From contig CACJNO010000003.1 in NCBI GenBank assembly GCA_902594825.1, positions 1 to 64,000 on the forward strand: 64,000 bases of DNA, given 5' to 3'. The translations under genes were made by a program, and so were the position numbers. The DNA is from an uncultured Pelagibacteraceae bacterium (GTDB taxonomy: Bacteria > Pseudomonadota > Alphaproteobacteria > Pelagibacterales > Pelagibacteraceae). This document shows positions 1-9,752 of this stretch, one piece after another. Position 1 is the stretch's first letter. Each line of letters begins with the position of its first letter. The notes beneath the pieces were generated by a model, which worked only from the letters and a program-made list of their open reading frames with translations, made no database searches and was not told the origin of the DNA.

Positions 1-501
1 GTAATAATTGAACCTTACGTTATTTTTGGATCAAAAGTAAAAATTGGAAATAATGTAACAATTAGATCATTTTCACACTTAGAAAACTGTAAAGTAGAAA
101 ATAAAGTTGATGTAGGTCCATTTGCAAGAATAAGGCCTGGTTCAATTTTAAAAGAAGGATCTAAAGCTGGTAATTTTGTTGAAATTAAAAAAAGCATATT
201 GGGAAAGAAGACTAAAGCAAATCATTTAGCATATATTGGTGATAGTCAGATTGGTAAATTCGTTAATATTGGTGCTGGAACAATTACATGTAATTATGAT
301 GGAGTTAAAAAAAGTAAAACAAAAATTAAAGATAATGTCTTCATTGGATCAAATTCATCTTTAGTGGCTCCTTTAACTATTGAAAAAAATAGTGTGGTTG
401 GAGCAGGCTCTGTAATTACAAAAAATGTTAAAAAAAAAACATTAGCATTAACAAGAAGTGTACAAATAGAAGTTAAGAACTATAAGAGAAAGATAAAATA
501 A
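1..501 (+). CDS. glmU: GlmU C-terminal part (N-acetylglucosamine-1-P acetyl/uridyltransferase), 5' truncated by window
   Basis: GlmU acetylates glucosamine-1-P and uridylylates the product to UDP-GlcNAc, the precursor of peptidoglycan and lipid A. The reading frame is open from base 1 and ends at TAA 499-501, giving 166 visible residues; the N-terminal uridylyltransferase domain lies upstream of the window. The visible part is a left-handed beta-helix acetyltransferase: repeated hexapeptides (I-G-x-x-x), the segment GPFARIRPG and the segment NYDG near the acetyl-CoA site. glmS follows after 2 nt, so the two steps of the hexosamine pathway are probably co-transcribed. An ATG at 199 is internal, not a start. 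Confidence 0.95.
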   Translation, partial: VIIEPYVIFGSKVKIGNNVTIRSFSHLENCKVENKVDVGPFARIRPGSILKEGSKAGNFVEIKKSILGKKTKANHLAYIGDSQIGKFVNIGAGTITCNYDGVKKSKTKIKDNVFIGSNSSLVAPLTIEKNSVVGAGSVITKNVKKKTLALTRSVQIEVKNYKRKIK

Positions 502-503
502 TT

Positions 504-2324
504 ATGTGCGGAATTATAGGAATAAATAGTAACAAATCTGTTTCAGCATCTATAATAAATTCATTAAAGAAACTAGAGTATAGAGGTTATGACTCTGCAG
601 GAATAGCTACTCTTTCCAGTGGTCAAATTAACGAAGTTAAATCAGAAGGAAGAGTAGATAATTTAGAAAAAAATTCTTTAGTTCAGAATATGGAAGGAAC
701 AATAGGTATAGGCCATGTTAGATGGGCTACTCATGGATCGCCTAATAGTTTAAATGCACATCCTCACTCATCGCAAAACGTTTCAGTTGTTCATAATGGA
801 ATAATTGAAAATTCTACATTATTAAAAAAATTTTTAGTTGGAAAGGGGCATAAATTTAAATCTCAAACTGATACTGAGGTTATAGTCCACTTGATTACTG
901 AACATCTTAAAACTGATGATATTGTTAATTCGATAAAGAAAACTCTAAAATCTCTTCATGGAAGTTTTGCTCTAGGAATTATATTTAAAGATCAACCTGA
1001 CCTTATAGTAGGTGCTAGAAGAGGATCACCGTTAGCAGTTGGCTATGGTCCTAATGAAAATTATTTAGGTTCAGATTCTTATGCATTAAAATCTATGACT
1101 AACAAAATAACTTATTTAAATGATGGTGAATTTTGTGTCATTAAAAAAGATCATGTTGAGTTTTTTAGTGATGATGGAGTCAAGATAAATAAAAAAGTTT
1201 TAGAACTATCATCCCAGGAAGAAGAGTATGATAAAGGTGACTATAAACATTTCATGGCAAAGGAAATTGAGGAACAACCTTTAACCTTAAAAAATGGAAT
1301 TAAAGAGTACATAGATAATTCTAATAATGATATAAATATTTATAATTTTCCTTGGAAAATTAGTGAAATTTCTTCAATTACTTTGATTGGATGTGGTACC
1401 GCTTATCATAGTTGCTTGATGGCTAAATATTGGTTTGAGGAATTAACTTCTTTGGATGTAAATGTGGATATTGCATCTGAGTTTAGATATAGAAAAAATA
1501 GATTTAAAAGAGATTCATTATATATTTTTGTTTCTCAATCTGGTGAAACCGCAGATACTTATGCTGCTTTAGATATTTGCAAAAAGAATGGTATGAAAAC
1601 ATGTGCTGTAGTAAATGTCATTGAAAGCTCAATTGCCAGAGATTCTGAATTTGTATTACCAATACATTGTGGAACAGAGATTGGAGTTGCGTCTACAAAA
1701 GCATTTTTAGGACAAATTTTGATTTTGTATATTTTATCTTTGAAACTTGCTTTATTGAGGAAAGATCTTAAAAAAGATGTGTTTACTCAAAAGTTGAATG
1801 ACTTAAAAAAATTACCAAAATTGGTTGATCAAACTTTATCTATTGATAACAAAATACAAACAATTTCTAATACTTTTAATGAGGCAAAAGGATCAATGTT
1901 TTTGGGAAGAGGATTTTCTTATCCAATTGCTCTCGAAGGAGCTCTAAAATTAAAAGAGTTGTCTTATATTCATGCAGAAGGATATCCGGCAGGAGAAATG
2001 AAACATGGACCTTTAGCTTTAATAGAAGAGGGTATGCCTGTTGTGGTTTTAGCTCCTAGGGACAATTATTACAAAAAAACAATTTCCAATATGCAGGAAG
2101 TAATAGCAAGAGGTGCAAAAGTTTTATTGGTTACAAATAAAAGTAAAGACGAAATTGTATCTGAAAATATTTGGGAAACTTTAGAAGTTGAAACGACTAA
2201 TGCAGACCTTTTACCTTTTCTTTTAACAATTCCTTTGCAAAAACTTGCTTATTATTCAGCTTTAAAAAAAGGTTTTGATATAGATAAGCCAAGAAATTTG
2301 GCCAAATCTGTTACAGTTGAATAA
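504..2324 (+). CDS. glmS: Glutamine-fructose-6-phosphate aminotransferase (isomerizing)
   Basis: GlmS makes glucosamine-6-P from fructose-6-P and glutamine, the first committed step to UDP-GlcNAc, in the cytoplasm. The 606 residues match the family length. The protein opens MCGIIG, placing the catalytic N-terminal Cys of the class II glutamine amidotransferase domain at position 2. Two SIS sugar-isomerase domains follow (motifs SQSGETADTY and the STKAFLGQ region), and it ends with the conserved DKPRNLAKSVTVE tail. Only 2 nt separate it from glmU. No glmS ribozyme could fit upstream, so the Gram-positive style of control is absent. Confidence 0.97.
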   Translation: MCGIIGINSNKSVSASIINSLKKLEYRGYDSAGIATLSSGQINEVKSEGRVDNLEKNSLVQNMEGTIGIGHVRWATHGSPNSLNAHPHSSQNVSVVHNGIIENSTLLKKFLVGKGHKFKSQTDTEVIVHLITEHLKTDDIVNSIKKTLKSLHGSFALGIIFKDQPDLIVGARRGSPLAVGYGPNENYLGSDSYALKSMTNKITYLNDGEFCVIKKDHVEFFSDDGVKINKKVLELSSQEEEYDKGDYKHFMAKEIEEQPLTLKNGIKEYIDNSNNDINIYNFPWKISEISSITLIGCGTAYHSCLMAKYWFEELTSLDVNVDIASEFRYRKNRFKRDSLYIFVSQSGETADTYAALDICKKNGMKTCAVVNVIESSIARDSEFVLPIHCGTEIGVASTKAFLGQILILYILSLKLALLRKDLKKDVFTQKLNDLKKLPKLVDQTLSIDNKIQTISNTFNEAKGSMFLGRGFSYPIALEGALKLKELSYIHAEGYPAGEMKHGPLALIEEGMPVVVLAPRDNYYKKTISNMQEVIARGAKVLLVTNKSKDEIVSENIWETLEVETTNADLLPFLLTIPLQKLAYYSALKKGFDIDKPRNLAKSVTVE

Positions 2325-2359
2325 TTAAAAATCTCTGATACAACAATCTTGAGTTGAAC

Positions 2360-3739
2360 ATGAAAAATTGGAAAGTAAATAGTTGGAGAAAATATCCTGT
2401 TAAACATATTCCGGAATATCCGGATAATAAAGAACTGGAACAAGTTTTAAATAAGATTAAAACCTTTCCTCCATTAGTTTTTGCTGGAGAAACTAGACAT
2501 CTTAAACATCAATTAGCAGATGTTGTTGATGGTAAAGCATTTTTATTACAAGGAGGCGACTGTGCAGAAAGTTTTGCAGAATTTCATCCAGACAACATAA
2601 GAGATACATTTAAAGTAATTCTTCAGATGTCTTTAGTTTTAACTTATTCTGCATCTTTGCCTGTAGTCAAACTTGGAAGAATAGCTGGTCAATTTTCGAA
2701 ACCTAGAAGCGCATCAACAGAAAAACAGGGTGATATAGAATTACCTAGCTATTTGGGTGATAACATTAATGGAATAGATTTTACTGAAAAATCTAGACGA
2801 CCAGATCCTAAAAGATTATTTAAAGCTTATTCACAATCAGCTTCAACTTTAAACATATTAAGAGCTTTTTCTAAAGGAGGTTTTGCTGATTTAAATAATG
2901 TTCATTTGTGGAATTTAGATTATATCAAAAAAAGTCCACAAGCAAAAAAGTTTAAAGAATTAGAAGATAAAATTGCTGACGCTTTAGCCTTCATGGAAGC
3001 TTGTGGAATTAATAAAGATTTTAATAATAGATTATATGCAGTTAATTTTTGGACATCACATGAAGCCTTACTTTTACCTTTTGAGGAAAGTATGACAAGG
3101 ATAGACTCTACAACAGGAGAATATCATGACACATCTGCACATTTTGTTTGGATTGGAGACAGAACTAGACAGTTAGATGGTGGACATGTTGAATTTTGTA
3201 GAGGAATCGAAAACCCAATTGGAATTAAATGTGGACCAACTTCAAAACCAGATGAAATTGCAAAAATTTGTGAAGCCATAAACCCAAAAAATGAAAAAGG
3301 CAAAATTACTTTAATTTCAAGATTTGGTTATAAAAATGTTGAAAAATTTCTACCAAAGTTAATTAGAGGTATTAAAAAAGCTGGATTAAATGTTGTTTGG
3401 TCATGTGACCCATGCCATGGAAACACAATAAAATCTACCACTGGTTTTAAAACAAGACCATTTAATGATGTTTTAAGCGAAGTAAAAAATGTTTTTGCTG
3501 TACACCAAGCTGAGGGATCTTATGCTGGAGGTTTACATGTAGAAATGACTGGACAAGATGTGACGGAATGTACTGGAGGTGCTAGAAAAATATCTGATGC
3601 AGATTTATCAAGTAGATATCATACACATTGTGATCCAAGGTTGAACTCTGATCAAGCTTTAGAGTTAGCATTTTTAATTTCAGATGAGATAAAAAAGAAT
3701 AGCAGCTATTCTAAAAATGCTATCCAAGCGGCATCTTAA
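2360..3739 (+). CDS. Class II 3-deoxy-7-phosphoheptulonate (DAHP) synthase
   Basis: It condenses phosphoenolpyruvate and erythrose-4-P, the entry step of aromatic amino acid synthesis. The 459 residues fit the type II (plant and actinobacterial) family rather than the AroFGH type. Visible motifs are GDCAESF with the metal-binding Cys, the KPRS region after GRIAGQ, and the late CDPCHGNT segment. I take ATG 2360 as start; a TTG two codons earlier is in frame but less likely, and the protein then opens MKNWKVNSWR, as usual in the family. The flanking genes glmS and nadE are unrelated in pathway. Confidence 0.93.
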   Translation: MKNWKVNSWRKYPVKHIPEYPDNKELEQVLNKIKTFPPLVFAGETRHLKHQLADVVDGKAFLLQGGDCAESFAEFHPDNIRDTFKVILQMSLVLTYSASLPVVKLGRIAGQFSKPRSASTEKQGDIELPSYLGDNINGIDFTEKSRRPDPKRLFKAYSQSASTLNILRAFSKGGFADLNNVHLWNLDYIKKSPQAKKFKELEDKIADALAFMEACGINKDFNNRLYAVNFWTSHEALLLPFEESMTRIDSTTGEYHDTSAHFVWIGDRTRQLDGGHVEFCRGIENPIGIKCGPTSKPDEIAKICEAINPKNEKGKITLISRFGYKNVEKFLPKLIRGIKKAGLNVVWSCDPCHGNTIKSTTGFKTRPFNDVLSEVKNVFAVHQAEGSYAGGLHVEMTGQDVTECTGGARKISDADLSSRYHTHCDPRLNSDQALELAFLISDEIKKNSSYSKNAIQAAS

Positions 3740-3777
3740 GCCATTGTTTTAAAAATCAAGGTGATTAAATATTAACT

Positions 3778-4515
3778 ATGACTCCTTCTGAAAAAGTAAA
3801 ATATATATCGAATTGGATCAAATCTTATGTTGATCAAATGCCAAATAAGGCTCAATCATTAGTCATAGGTATTTCTGGCGGAATAGACTCTTCGGTTTCA
3901 AGTACTTTAAGTGCAATGACAGGTTTAAGAACAATTGTTTTATCAATGCCTATAAAACAAAAAGAAAATCAGCATGATCTAAGCTTAAAACATCAAAAAT
4001 GGCTAGTTGAAAAATTTAAAAATGTAGAAGCACACACAATTGAATTAGATAAATTATTTGAAACTTTTTCATCAACATTAAATAAATTTGATAACGAACA
4101 TGGTTTTGCAAATTCAAGAGCAAGATTAAGAATGACTACTTTGTATCAAGTAGCAGCTGCTAATAAAGGAATAGTTGTAGGAACAGGTAATAAAGTTGAG
4201 GATTTTGGTGTAGGTTTTTATACTAAATATGGAGATGGTGGAGTTGATATTTCTCCAATAGCTGATTGTAATAAAACAGAAGTTTGGGAACTTGGAAAAG
4301 AACTTGGTATTTTAAAAGAAATAATTAATGCCCCTCCAACTGATGGTCTTTGGGATGATGGCAGAACTGATGAAGGTCAGTTAGGTTTCAAATATGAAGA
4401 TTTGGAAGATGCTATGATCAATCCCGACTCACCTCATAAAACTGAATACGAAAAAATTAGAAAACAAAATTTGCATAAAATGGAGCCAATTCCAGTATGC
4501 AAAATTCCCAGTTAA
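3778..4515 (+). CDS. nadE: NAD(+) synthase, ammonia-dependent type
   Basis: NadE amidates nicotinic acid adenine dinucleotide to NAD+ using ATP. The 245-residue protein carries only the synthetase domain and lacks the N-terminal nitrilase-like glutaminase domain of longer NadE proteins, so free ammonia is the expected nitrogen donor. The ATP-pyrophosphatase P-loop SGGIDSS is at residues 33-39, and the conserved GTGNKVEDFGVGFYTKYGDGG segment lies in the middle. A separate glutaminase partner is not encoded nearby. The gene stands between the DAHP synthase and cysS with short gaps. Confidence 0.94.
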   Translation: MTPSEKVKYISNWIKSYVDQMPNKAQSLVIGISGGIDSSVSSTLSAMTGLRTIVLSMPIKQKENQHDLSLKHQKWLVEKFKNVEAHTIELDKLFETFSSTLNKFDNEHGFANSRARLRMTTLYQVAAANKGIVVGTGNKVEDFGVGFYTKYGDGGVDISPIADCNKTEVWELGKELGILKEIINAPPTDGLWDDGRTDEGQLGFKYEDLEDAMINPDSPHKTEYEKIRKQNLHKMEPIPVCKIPS

Positions 4516-4566
4516 TCAATTAGATTAACAAATCACTAAATAAGGTATATTTCTTAATCAATTTAT

Positions 4567-5910
4567 ATGGATATTTTTTTAACAAATAATTTAACTAATA
4601 AAAAAGAGCAATTTGTTCCAAAGAATAGTGAAAATATTGGAATGTATGTTTGTGGACCGACTGTTTATGATGACCCACACATTGGTAATGCTAGACCTTT
4701 AGTTATTTTTGATATTCTTTTTAAGGTACTTAAAAATAACTTTCCAAAAGTGACTTACGTTAGAAATATTACGGATATTGATGATAAGATAATCAAAGCA
4801 TCACAAGAACAAAAAATATCTACAAAAGAGTTGACTGAAAAAGTAACATTTAGTTTTTTTGAAGATTGTAATTTTTTAAATTGTGAAGATCCTACTCATC
4901 AACCCAAAGCTACTGAGCATATTACTTTGATGATTGAAATGATTAATGATTTAATAAAAAAAGGTTATGCTTATGAAAATAAAAGCCATGTTTATTTTGA
5001 AGTAAAGAAATTTTCTGATTATGGAAATTTATCAAATAAGAAATTGGAGGATTTAATAGCAGGTTCTAGAGTAGAGATAAGTGAAAATAAAAAAAATTCT
5101 GAAGATTTTGTTTTATGGAAACCTTCTAATAAAGATGAGCCCTCATGGGACTCTCCATGGGGAAAGGGCAGACCTGGATGGCATTTAGAATGTTCCGCAA
5201 TGTCTAAAAAGTTTTTAGGTAATGAATTTGATATTCATGGAGGTGGAATAGATTTAATTTTTCCTCATCATGAAAATGAAATAGCCCAATCAAGATGTGC
5301 AAATGATACAAAAGTTTTTGCAAATTATTGGATTCACAATGCTTTTATTACTATGTCCAATGAAAAAATGGCTAAGTCACAAGGCAATATCTTAAAGATT
5401 AAAAATTTTAGAAATAAAATAAGTGGGCAAGTTATAAGATTTGCGTTAATGAGTACACATTATAAACAACCCTTGGATTGGAATAATAAATTGTTAGTTG
5501 ATTGTCAAAGTACTTTAGATAAATGGTATCGTATTTATTCGTTAAATTTAAAATCTGTTAAAGTTCCAGAAAAAATTTTAAAACCTTTGTACGAAGATCT
5601 AAATACTCCTGGATATATTGCAAACTTACATCAACTATATGAAAGAGCTAATAAAGGTGAAGATAAAGAATTATTTGTTTCTGCTTGTAAATTTATAGGT
5701 TTGTTTAATGAAAATAATGAACAATGGGAAAAATATAAAAAAGATAAAGCTCTAATGAGTGAAAACGAGATTAAGATTAAGATTGAATTAAGAAATAAAG
5801 CTAGAGAAAATAAAGATTATAAGGAAGCGGATAGAATTAGAGATGAACTCTCAGACAAAGGTGTTTTAATAGAAGATAAAGATGGTAAAACACTGTGGAA
5901 ATTTAAATGA
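4567..5910 (+). CDS. cysS: Cysteinyl-tRNA synthetase
   Basis: This class I aminoacyl-tRNA synthetase charges tRNA-Cys. It shows the HIGH-like motif HIGN at residues 38-41, zinc-ligand Cys29 in YVCGPTVYD, and the KMSKS-like loop KMAKSQGN. The HHENEIAQS segment is typical of CysRS. At 447 residues it is normal for the family. The stop codon overlaps the next start by 4 nt, so cysS and the citramalate synthase are translationally coupled. Confidence 0.96.
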   Translation: MDIFLTNNLTNKKEQFVPKNSENIGMYVCGPTVYDDPHIGNARPLVIFDILFKVLKNNFPKVTYVRNITDIDDKIIKASQEQKISTKELTEKVTFSFFEDCNFLNCEDPTHQPKATEHITLMIEMINDLIKKGYAYENKSHVYFEVKKFSDYGNLSNKKLEDLIAGSRVEISENKKNSEDFVLWKPSNKDEPSWDSPWGKGRPGWHLECSAMSKKFLGNEFDIHGGGIDLIFPHHENEIAQSRCANDTKVFANYWIHNAFITMSNEKMAKSQGNILKIKNFRNKISGQVIRFALMSTHYKQPLDWNNKLLVDCQSTLDKWYRIYSLNLKSVKVPEKILKPLYEDLNTPGYIANLHQLYERANKGEDKELFVSACKFIGLFNENNEQWEKYKKDKALMSENEIKIKIELRNKARENKDYKEADRIRDELSDKGVLIEDKDGKTLWKFK

Positions 5911-7508
5911 CTAAAGAACGATTATATATATTTGATACAACATTAAGAGATGGTGCCCAAACCCAAGGTGTGGATTTTTCCTTAGAGGATAAAGAAAAAA
6001 TTGCACTTGCGTTAGATAATCTTGGTGTTGATTACATAGAAGGTGGTTGGCCTGGTGCTAACCCAACTGATACAGAATTTTTTCAAAAAAAATATAATTT
6101 CAAAAATTCAAAACTTACATGCTTTGGTATGACTAAAAGAACAGGCCGAAGTGCAGAAAATGACACTGGTTTATCTGCATTAATGAATTCAAATACACAA
6201 GCTGTTTGTCTAGTCGGTAAATCATGGGATTTTCATGTTGATGTAGCTTTAGGCATTACTAATGAAGACAATATAGAAAATATCAGCGAAAGTGCGAAAC
6301 ATTTTGTTAAAGCAAAAAAAGAATTTATGTTTGATGCTGAGCATTTTTTTGATGGTTATAAAGCTAATTCGAAATACGCACTTTCATGTATCAAAGCTGC
6401 TTACGATCAAGGAGCAAGATGGATTATACTATGTGATACTAATGGGGGAACACTTCCACACGAAATTTCAAAAATAGTAAGTGAAGTGTCAAAAGTTGTT
6501 CCAGGAAAAAATTTAGGCATTCATGCTCACAATGATACAGGTAACGCTGTTGCTAATTCTTTAGCTGCTGTTTTATCTGGTGTTCGTCATATTCAAGGAA
6601 CTATCAATGGGTTAGGTGAAAGATGTGGTAATGCAAATTTAATGTCATTGATACCAACATTTTTTTTAAAAAAAGATTTTTCATCAAAATTTGAAATTGG
6701 GATCAATTCTAAAAATATTAAAAATCTAACAGATTGTTCAAGACTTTTGGATGAAATTTTAAATAGAAAACCTAATCAACATTTACCCTATGTAGGCGCA
6801 GCTGCTTTTTCTCATAAAGGAGGATTGCATGTGTCAGCAGTTCAAAAAGATCCAAAAACTTATGAACATATTAATCCTGACGAAGTTGGTAATACTAGAA
6901 ATATTGTTGTTTCTGATCAATCAGGTAAATCAAATATAATTTCAAGATTAAAAAGTATAAAAATTGATATTCAAGAGAATGATCCAAAAATTAAAAAATT
7001 ATTAGGTGAGGTCAAAGATAGAGAATTTATTGGTTATAGTTATGATGGTGCTGATGCTTCATTCGAATTACTTGCAAGAAGAATAATTGGTGAAATACCA
7101 AGATATATATCGATTAATGAATATGATGTTTCAGTAAAAAAAAATAAATCTGGAGACATAGTTTCATCTGCAAAAGCACAATTAGAAGTAGATGGAGAAA
7201 AGATTGTATGTGAGGGTGAGGGAAACGGCCCAGTAAATGCTTTAGATAATGCTATTAGGCAAAATGTTGATCGATTAGCAAAATATTCTAAATATTTAAA
7301 AGATTTAAAATTAGTTGACTATAAAGTTAGAATTTTAAATACAGGAACCGAGGCTGTCACTAGAGTTTCTATAGAAAGTACTGACGCTAAAGGAAAGAAC
7401 TGGTTTACAATTGGGGTATCGACGAATATTATAGATGCTTCATTTAAAGCATTAATTGACAGTTTAGATTATAAACTTTTTAAAGATAATGCACCTGCTA
7501 GCAAATAG
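5907..7508 (+). CDS. cimA: Citramalate synthase (CimA type, 2-isopropylmalate synthase family)
   Basis: The protein resembles CimA, which condenses pyruvate and acetyl-CoA to citramalate as the threonine-independent start of isoleucine synthesis. It has the TIM-barrel signature DTTLRDGAQTQ (residues 10-20), the metal-binding GIHAHNDTGNAVANS segment, the NGLGERCGNANL loop, and a C-terminal regulatory domain like that of LeuA. The GVDFSLEDK and IEGGWPGANP segments are those of the CimA subgroup rather than LeuA. It overlaps cysS by 4 nt and abuts the DUF1989 gene. Assignment to citramalate synthase rather than isopropylmalate synthase rests on the subgroup motifs. Confidence 0.88.
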   Translation: MTKERLYIFDTTLRDGAQTQGVDFSLEDKEKIALALDNLGVDYIEGGWPGANPTDTEFFQKKYNFKNSKLTCFGMTKRTGRSAENDTGLSALMNSNTQAVCLVGKSWDFHVDVALGITNEDNIENISESAKHFVKAKKEFMFDAEHFFDGYKANSKYALSCIKAAYDQGARWIILCDTNGGTLPHEISKIVSEVSKVVPGKNLGIHAHNDTGNAVANSLAAVLSGVRHIQGTINGLGERCGNANLMSLIPTFFLKKDFSSKFEIGINSKNIKNLTDCSRLLDEILNRKPNQHLPYVGAAAFSHKGGLHVSAVQKDPKTYEHINPDEVGNTRNIVVSDQSGKSNIISRLKSIKIDIQENDPKIKKLLGEVKDREFIGYSYDGADASFELLARRIIGEIPRYISINEYDVSVKKNKSGDIVSSAKAQLEVDGEKIVCEGEGNGPVNALDNAIRQNVDRLAKYSKYLKDLKLVDYKVRILNTGTEAVTRVSIESTDAKGKNWFTIGVSTNIIDASFKALIDSLDYKLFKDNAPASK

Positions 7509-8372
7509 ATGAAAGTTAAAAAGTTTTCAAAGAAACCTGAAAATTTTAAAGAAAGATCTGGAACTAAACCAATTATCTGTTATCCAAATAATAATTTAGA
7601 AGACGGAAACCTTAAGATTCTTCAAAATGCTAGAAAATTTTTAAAAAAGATAGATGAAATTACGATTCCACCGAGAGATGCGAAAACATTTAATGTTAAA
7701 TCAGGTAATTTTTTTAGAATAGAAAGTGTTGAAGGGCCACAAGTTGGTGATTTAAATCTATTTCAGGCAAATAACTTTGATGAGAAATTTTATTCAGGTA
7801 AAACAAGAGCTTTATATGGCACCCATATTTCAGTAGGTGATAAAATGTTTAGTAGCTTTCCTTATTTGAGATCATTAGCAACAATAACTTGGGATACATT
7901 AGATTGGTATGATTATGATGAAGACGGAGGATCAGTTCATGATGTAATAGGAACAAGATGCGATCCTTATACTTCAAAATTGATTTCAGGAACTGATTAT
8001 CATTATTGTTGTCATTCAAATTTAATAAGAGCATTAGTGAAAGAAAAAGGTATGAAAATTAATGATGCAGAAAAAATTGTACATGATGTGTTAAACGTTT
8101 TTATGTTGACTGGCTTTACAAACGATTCCAAACAATATTTTATGAAGTCTAGCCCAGCTAGACCAGGTGATTATTTAGAATTTTTTGCTGAAACAGATTT
8201 GTTAGGTGTTTTATCTGCTTGTCCTGGAGGTGATTGTGGTTCTGAACATTCATCTGATGTTGCAAAATGTTATCCTTTAAAAGTTACTATATGGGACGTT
8301 GATAAAAAATATTTAGATGGAGTTAATTTTTCGAAAATATCTAATTATACTAAAAATCATGGGCTTGATTAA
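7509..8372 (+). CDS. DUF1989 / urea carboxylase-associated family protein
   Basis: A 287-residue protein of the family often annotated as urea carboxylase-associated (DUF1989). The recognisable core includes the GPQVGDLNLFQANNF segment, the GTRCDPYTS segment, a His-rich DYHYCCHSNL segment and the late CPGGDCGSEHSSD segment, where Cys, His and Asp residues could bind metal. Family members accompany urea amidolyase and aminomethyltransferase-like genes, but no urea carboxylase is visible here. It starts directly after the cimA stop, so the two are co-transcribed. The biochemical function is not established from sequence. Confidence 0.8.
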   Translation: MKVKKFSKKPENFKERSGTKPIICYPNNNLEDGNLKILQNARKFLKKIDEITIPPRDAKTFNVKSGNFFRIESVEGPQVGDLNLFQANNFDEKFYSGKTRALYGTHISVGDKMFSSFPYLRSLATITWDTLDWYDYDEDGGSVHDVIGTRCDPYTSKLISGTDYHYCCHSNLIRALVKEKGMKINDAEKIVHDVLNVFMLTGFTNDSKQYFMKSSPARPGDYLEFFAETDLLGVLSACPGGDCGSEHSSDVAKCYPLKVTIWDVDKKYLDGVNFSKISNYTKNHGLD

Positions 8373-8376
8373 TTAA

Positions 8377-9090
8377 ATGAGTAAAAGAAATATTACTTTT
8401 ATTTTACACAAACCTCAATTATCTGAAAATATTGGCGCATGTGCTCGTGCAATTAAAAACTTTAGTTTTAGAAAATTGATTTTGATTAATCCAAAACCCT
8501 TTTTTCCAAATGATAAAATTTTAGCCACTTCTGTTGGTGCAAAAGATATAATAGATCAAAGCAAAGTTTATAGAGATATAGAACAAGCTTTTAAAAATAT
8601 TGATGTAGTAATTGCAACATCTGCAAGGTTTAGAAATAAAAACATAAAACATATTAATTTAAATGATTTAAAAAAGATTAATTTCAAAAAAAGAGTAGGT
8701 TTTTTATTTGGATCAGAGGCCTCAGGATTATCTAATAATGAAATTAGTTATGCTAACTATACTTTACAGATACCAACAAATCCTGAATTTAAATCTTTAA
8801 ATCTTTCACATAGTTTAATTATTATCGCACAAATTGTTTCAAGTATTTTAAAACTTAAAACAAAAAATTTCGATAAGTCAAAAAAGGTCAAAAGTGCTTC
8901 CAAAAAAGATATTCAGTCAATGACAAATCTTTGTATCAAAAATTTAGAAAATATAAATTTTTTTACACCAAAAGAAAAGAAGCCCATAATGCTTGAAAAT
9001 CTTAAAAGTATTTTTTATAAAATGGATTTATCAGATAAAGAAACACGTATATTATCAAGTGTATTTGCTAGTTTAGGTAAAAAACGTTGA
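8377..9090 (+). CDS. TrmJ-like tRNA/rRNA 2'-O-methyltransferase (SPOUT)
   Basis: A SPOUT-family RNA methyltransferase of the TrmH group 1 / TrmJ type, 237 residues. The N terminus (FILHKPQLSENIGACARAI) is the conserved TrmJ start, and the SAM-binding trefoil-knot motifs are GFLFGSEASGLSN and LQIPTNPEFKSLNLSH. TrmJ methylates position 32 of some tRNAs; which RNA is modified here cannot be read from sequence. It lies 40 nt before rpsD. Confidence 0.88.
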   Translation: MSKRNITFILHKPQLSENIGACARAIKNFSFRKLILINPKPFFPNDKILATSVGAKDIIDQSKVYRDIEQAFKNIDVVIATSARFRNKNIKHINLNDLKKINFKKRVGFLFGSEASGLSNNEISYANYTLQIPTNPEFKSLNLSHSLIIIAQIVSSILKLKTKNFDKSKKVKSASKKDIQSMTNLCIKNLENINFFTPKEKKPIMLENLKSIFYKMDLSDKETRILSSVFASLGKKR

Positions 9091-9130
9091 TTGACAAAAT
9101 AAAGAGTAAGTTTATAAAGCCCATTAATAA

Positions 9131-9748
9131 ATGACAAAAAGATTAAACTCTAAACATAAAGTAGATAGAAGATTAAAGGTTAACCTTTGGGGAAGACCAA
9201 AGAGCCCATTTAACACTAGAGCATATGGACCTGGTCAACATGGTCAAACAAAGACTTCAAAACCCTCAGATTATGGAATTCAGTTACAAGCTAAACAAAA
9301 ACTTAAAGCATATTATGGTAATATGAATGAAAGACAATTCAGAAATATTTATAAAAAAGCTAGCATGTTAAAGGGTGATACAAGTGAGAATTTAATTGGG
9401 TTACTAGAAAGAAGATTAGATGCTGTAATTTATAGAGCAAAATTTGCAACAACAATATTTTCTGCTAGACAATTAATTAATCATGGTCATGTAAAAGTAA
9501 ATGGCAAAAAAGTTAATATTTCGAGTTGTTTAGTTAAAGAAGAGGACTCAATAGAAATAAGAGATAAATCAAAACAATTGGCAATTATTGATATTGCACT
9601 TGCAAATAAAGAGAGAGAAACTCCAGAATATATTCAAATGGATGAAAAAAATAAAAAGTTTAAGTTTGTTAGAATACCAAAATTTGAAGAAGTTCCCTAT
9701 CCAGTAGTAATGGAACCAAATTTAGTAATTGAATATTACTCAAGATAA
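9131..9748 (+). CDS. rpsD: 30S ribosomal protein S4
   Basis: Primary 16S rRNA-binding protein of the small subunit, 205 residues. It has the N-terminal basic segment around [19 protein letters not shown] and an S4 RNA-binding domain ([34 protein letters not shown]). The C terminus [14 protein letters not shown] is canonical. It stands alone, outside the alpha ribosomal operon, and converges on the grxD end with only 4 nt between stop codons. Confidence 0.97.
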   Translation: MTKRLNSKHKVDRRLKVNLWGRPKSPFNTRAYGPGQHGQTKTSKPSDYGIQLQAKQKLKAYYGNMNERQFRNIYKKASMLKGDTSENLIGLLERRLDAVIYRAKFATTIFSARQLINHGHVKVNGKKVNISSCLVKEEDSIEIRDKSKQLAIIDIALANKERETPEYIQMDEKNKKFKFVRIPKFEEVPYPVVMEPNLVIEYYSR

Positions 9749-9752
9749 ATAA

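Noticed and set aside
2252-2443. Minus-strand frame over the glmS-DAHP synthase junction
   Set aside because: Shadow of two real genes, no start context or recognisable motif.
4511-4529. GTTAATC / GATTAAC inverted repeat at the nadE stop as a terminator
   Set aside because: Seven A-T-rich pairs, no T run after it; too weak to call.
9749-9752. Terminator between rpsD and grxD
   Set aside because: Only 4 nt separate the stops, and no stem-loop is visible in the flanking bases.
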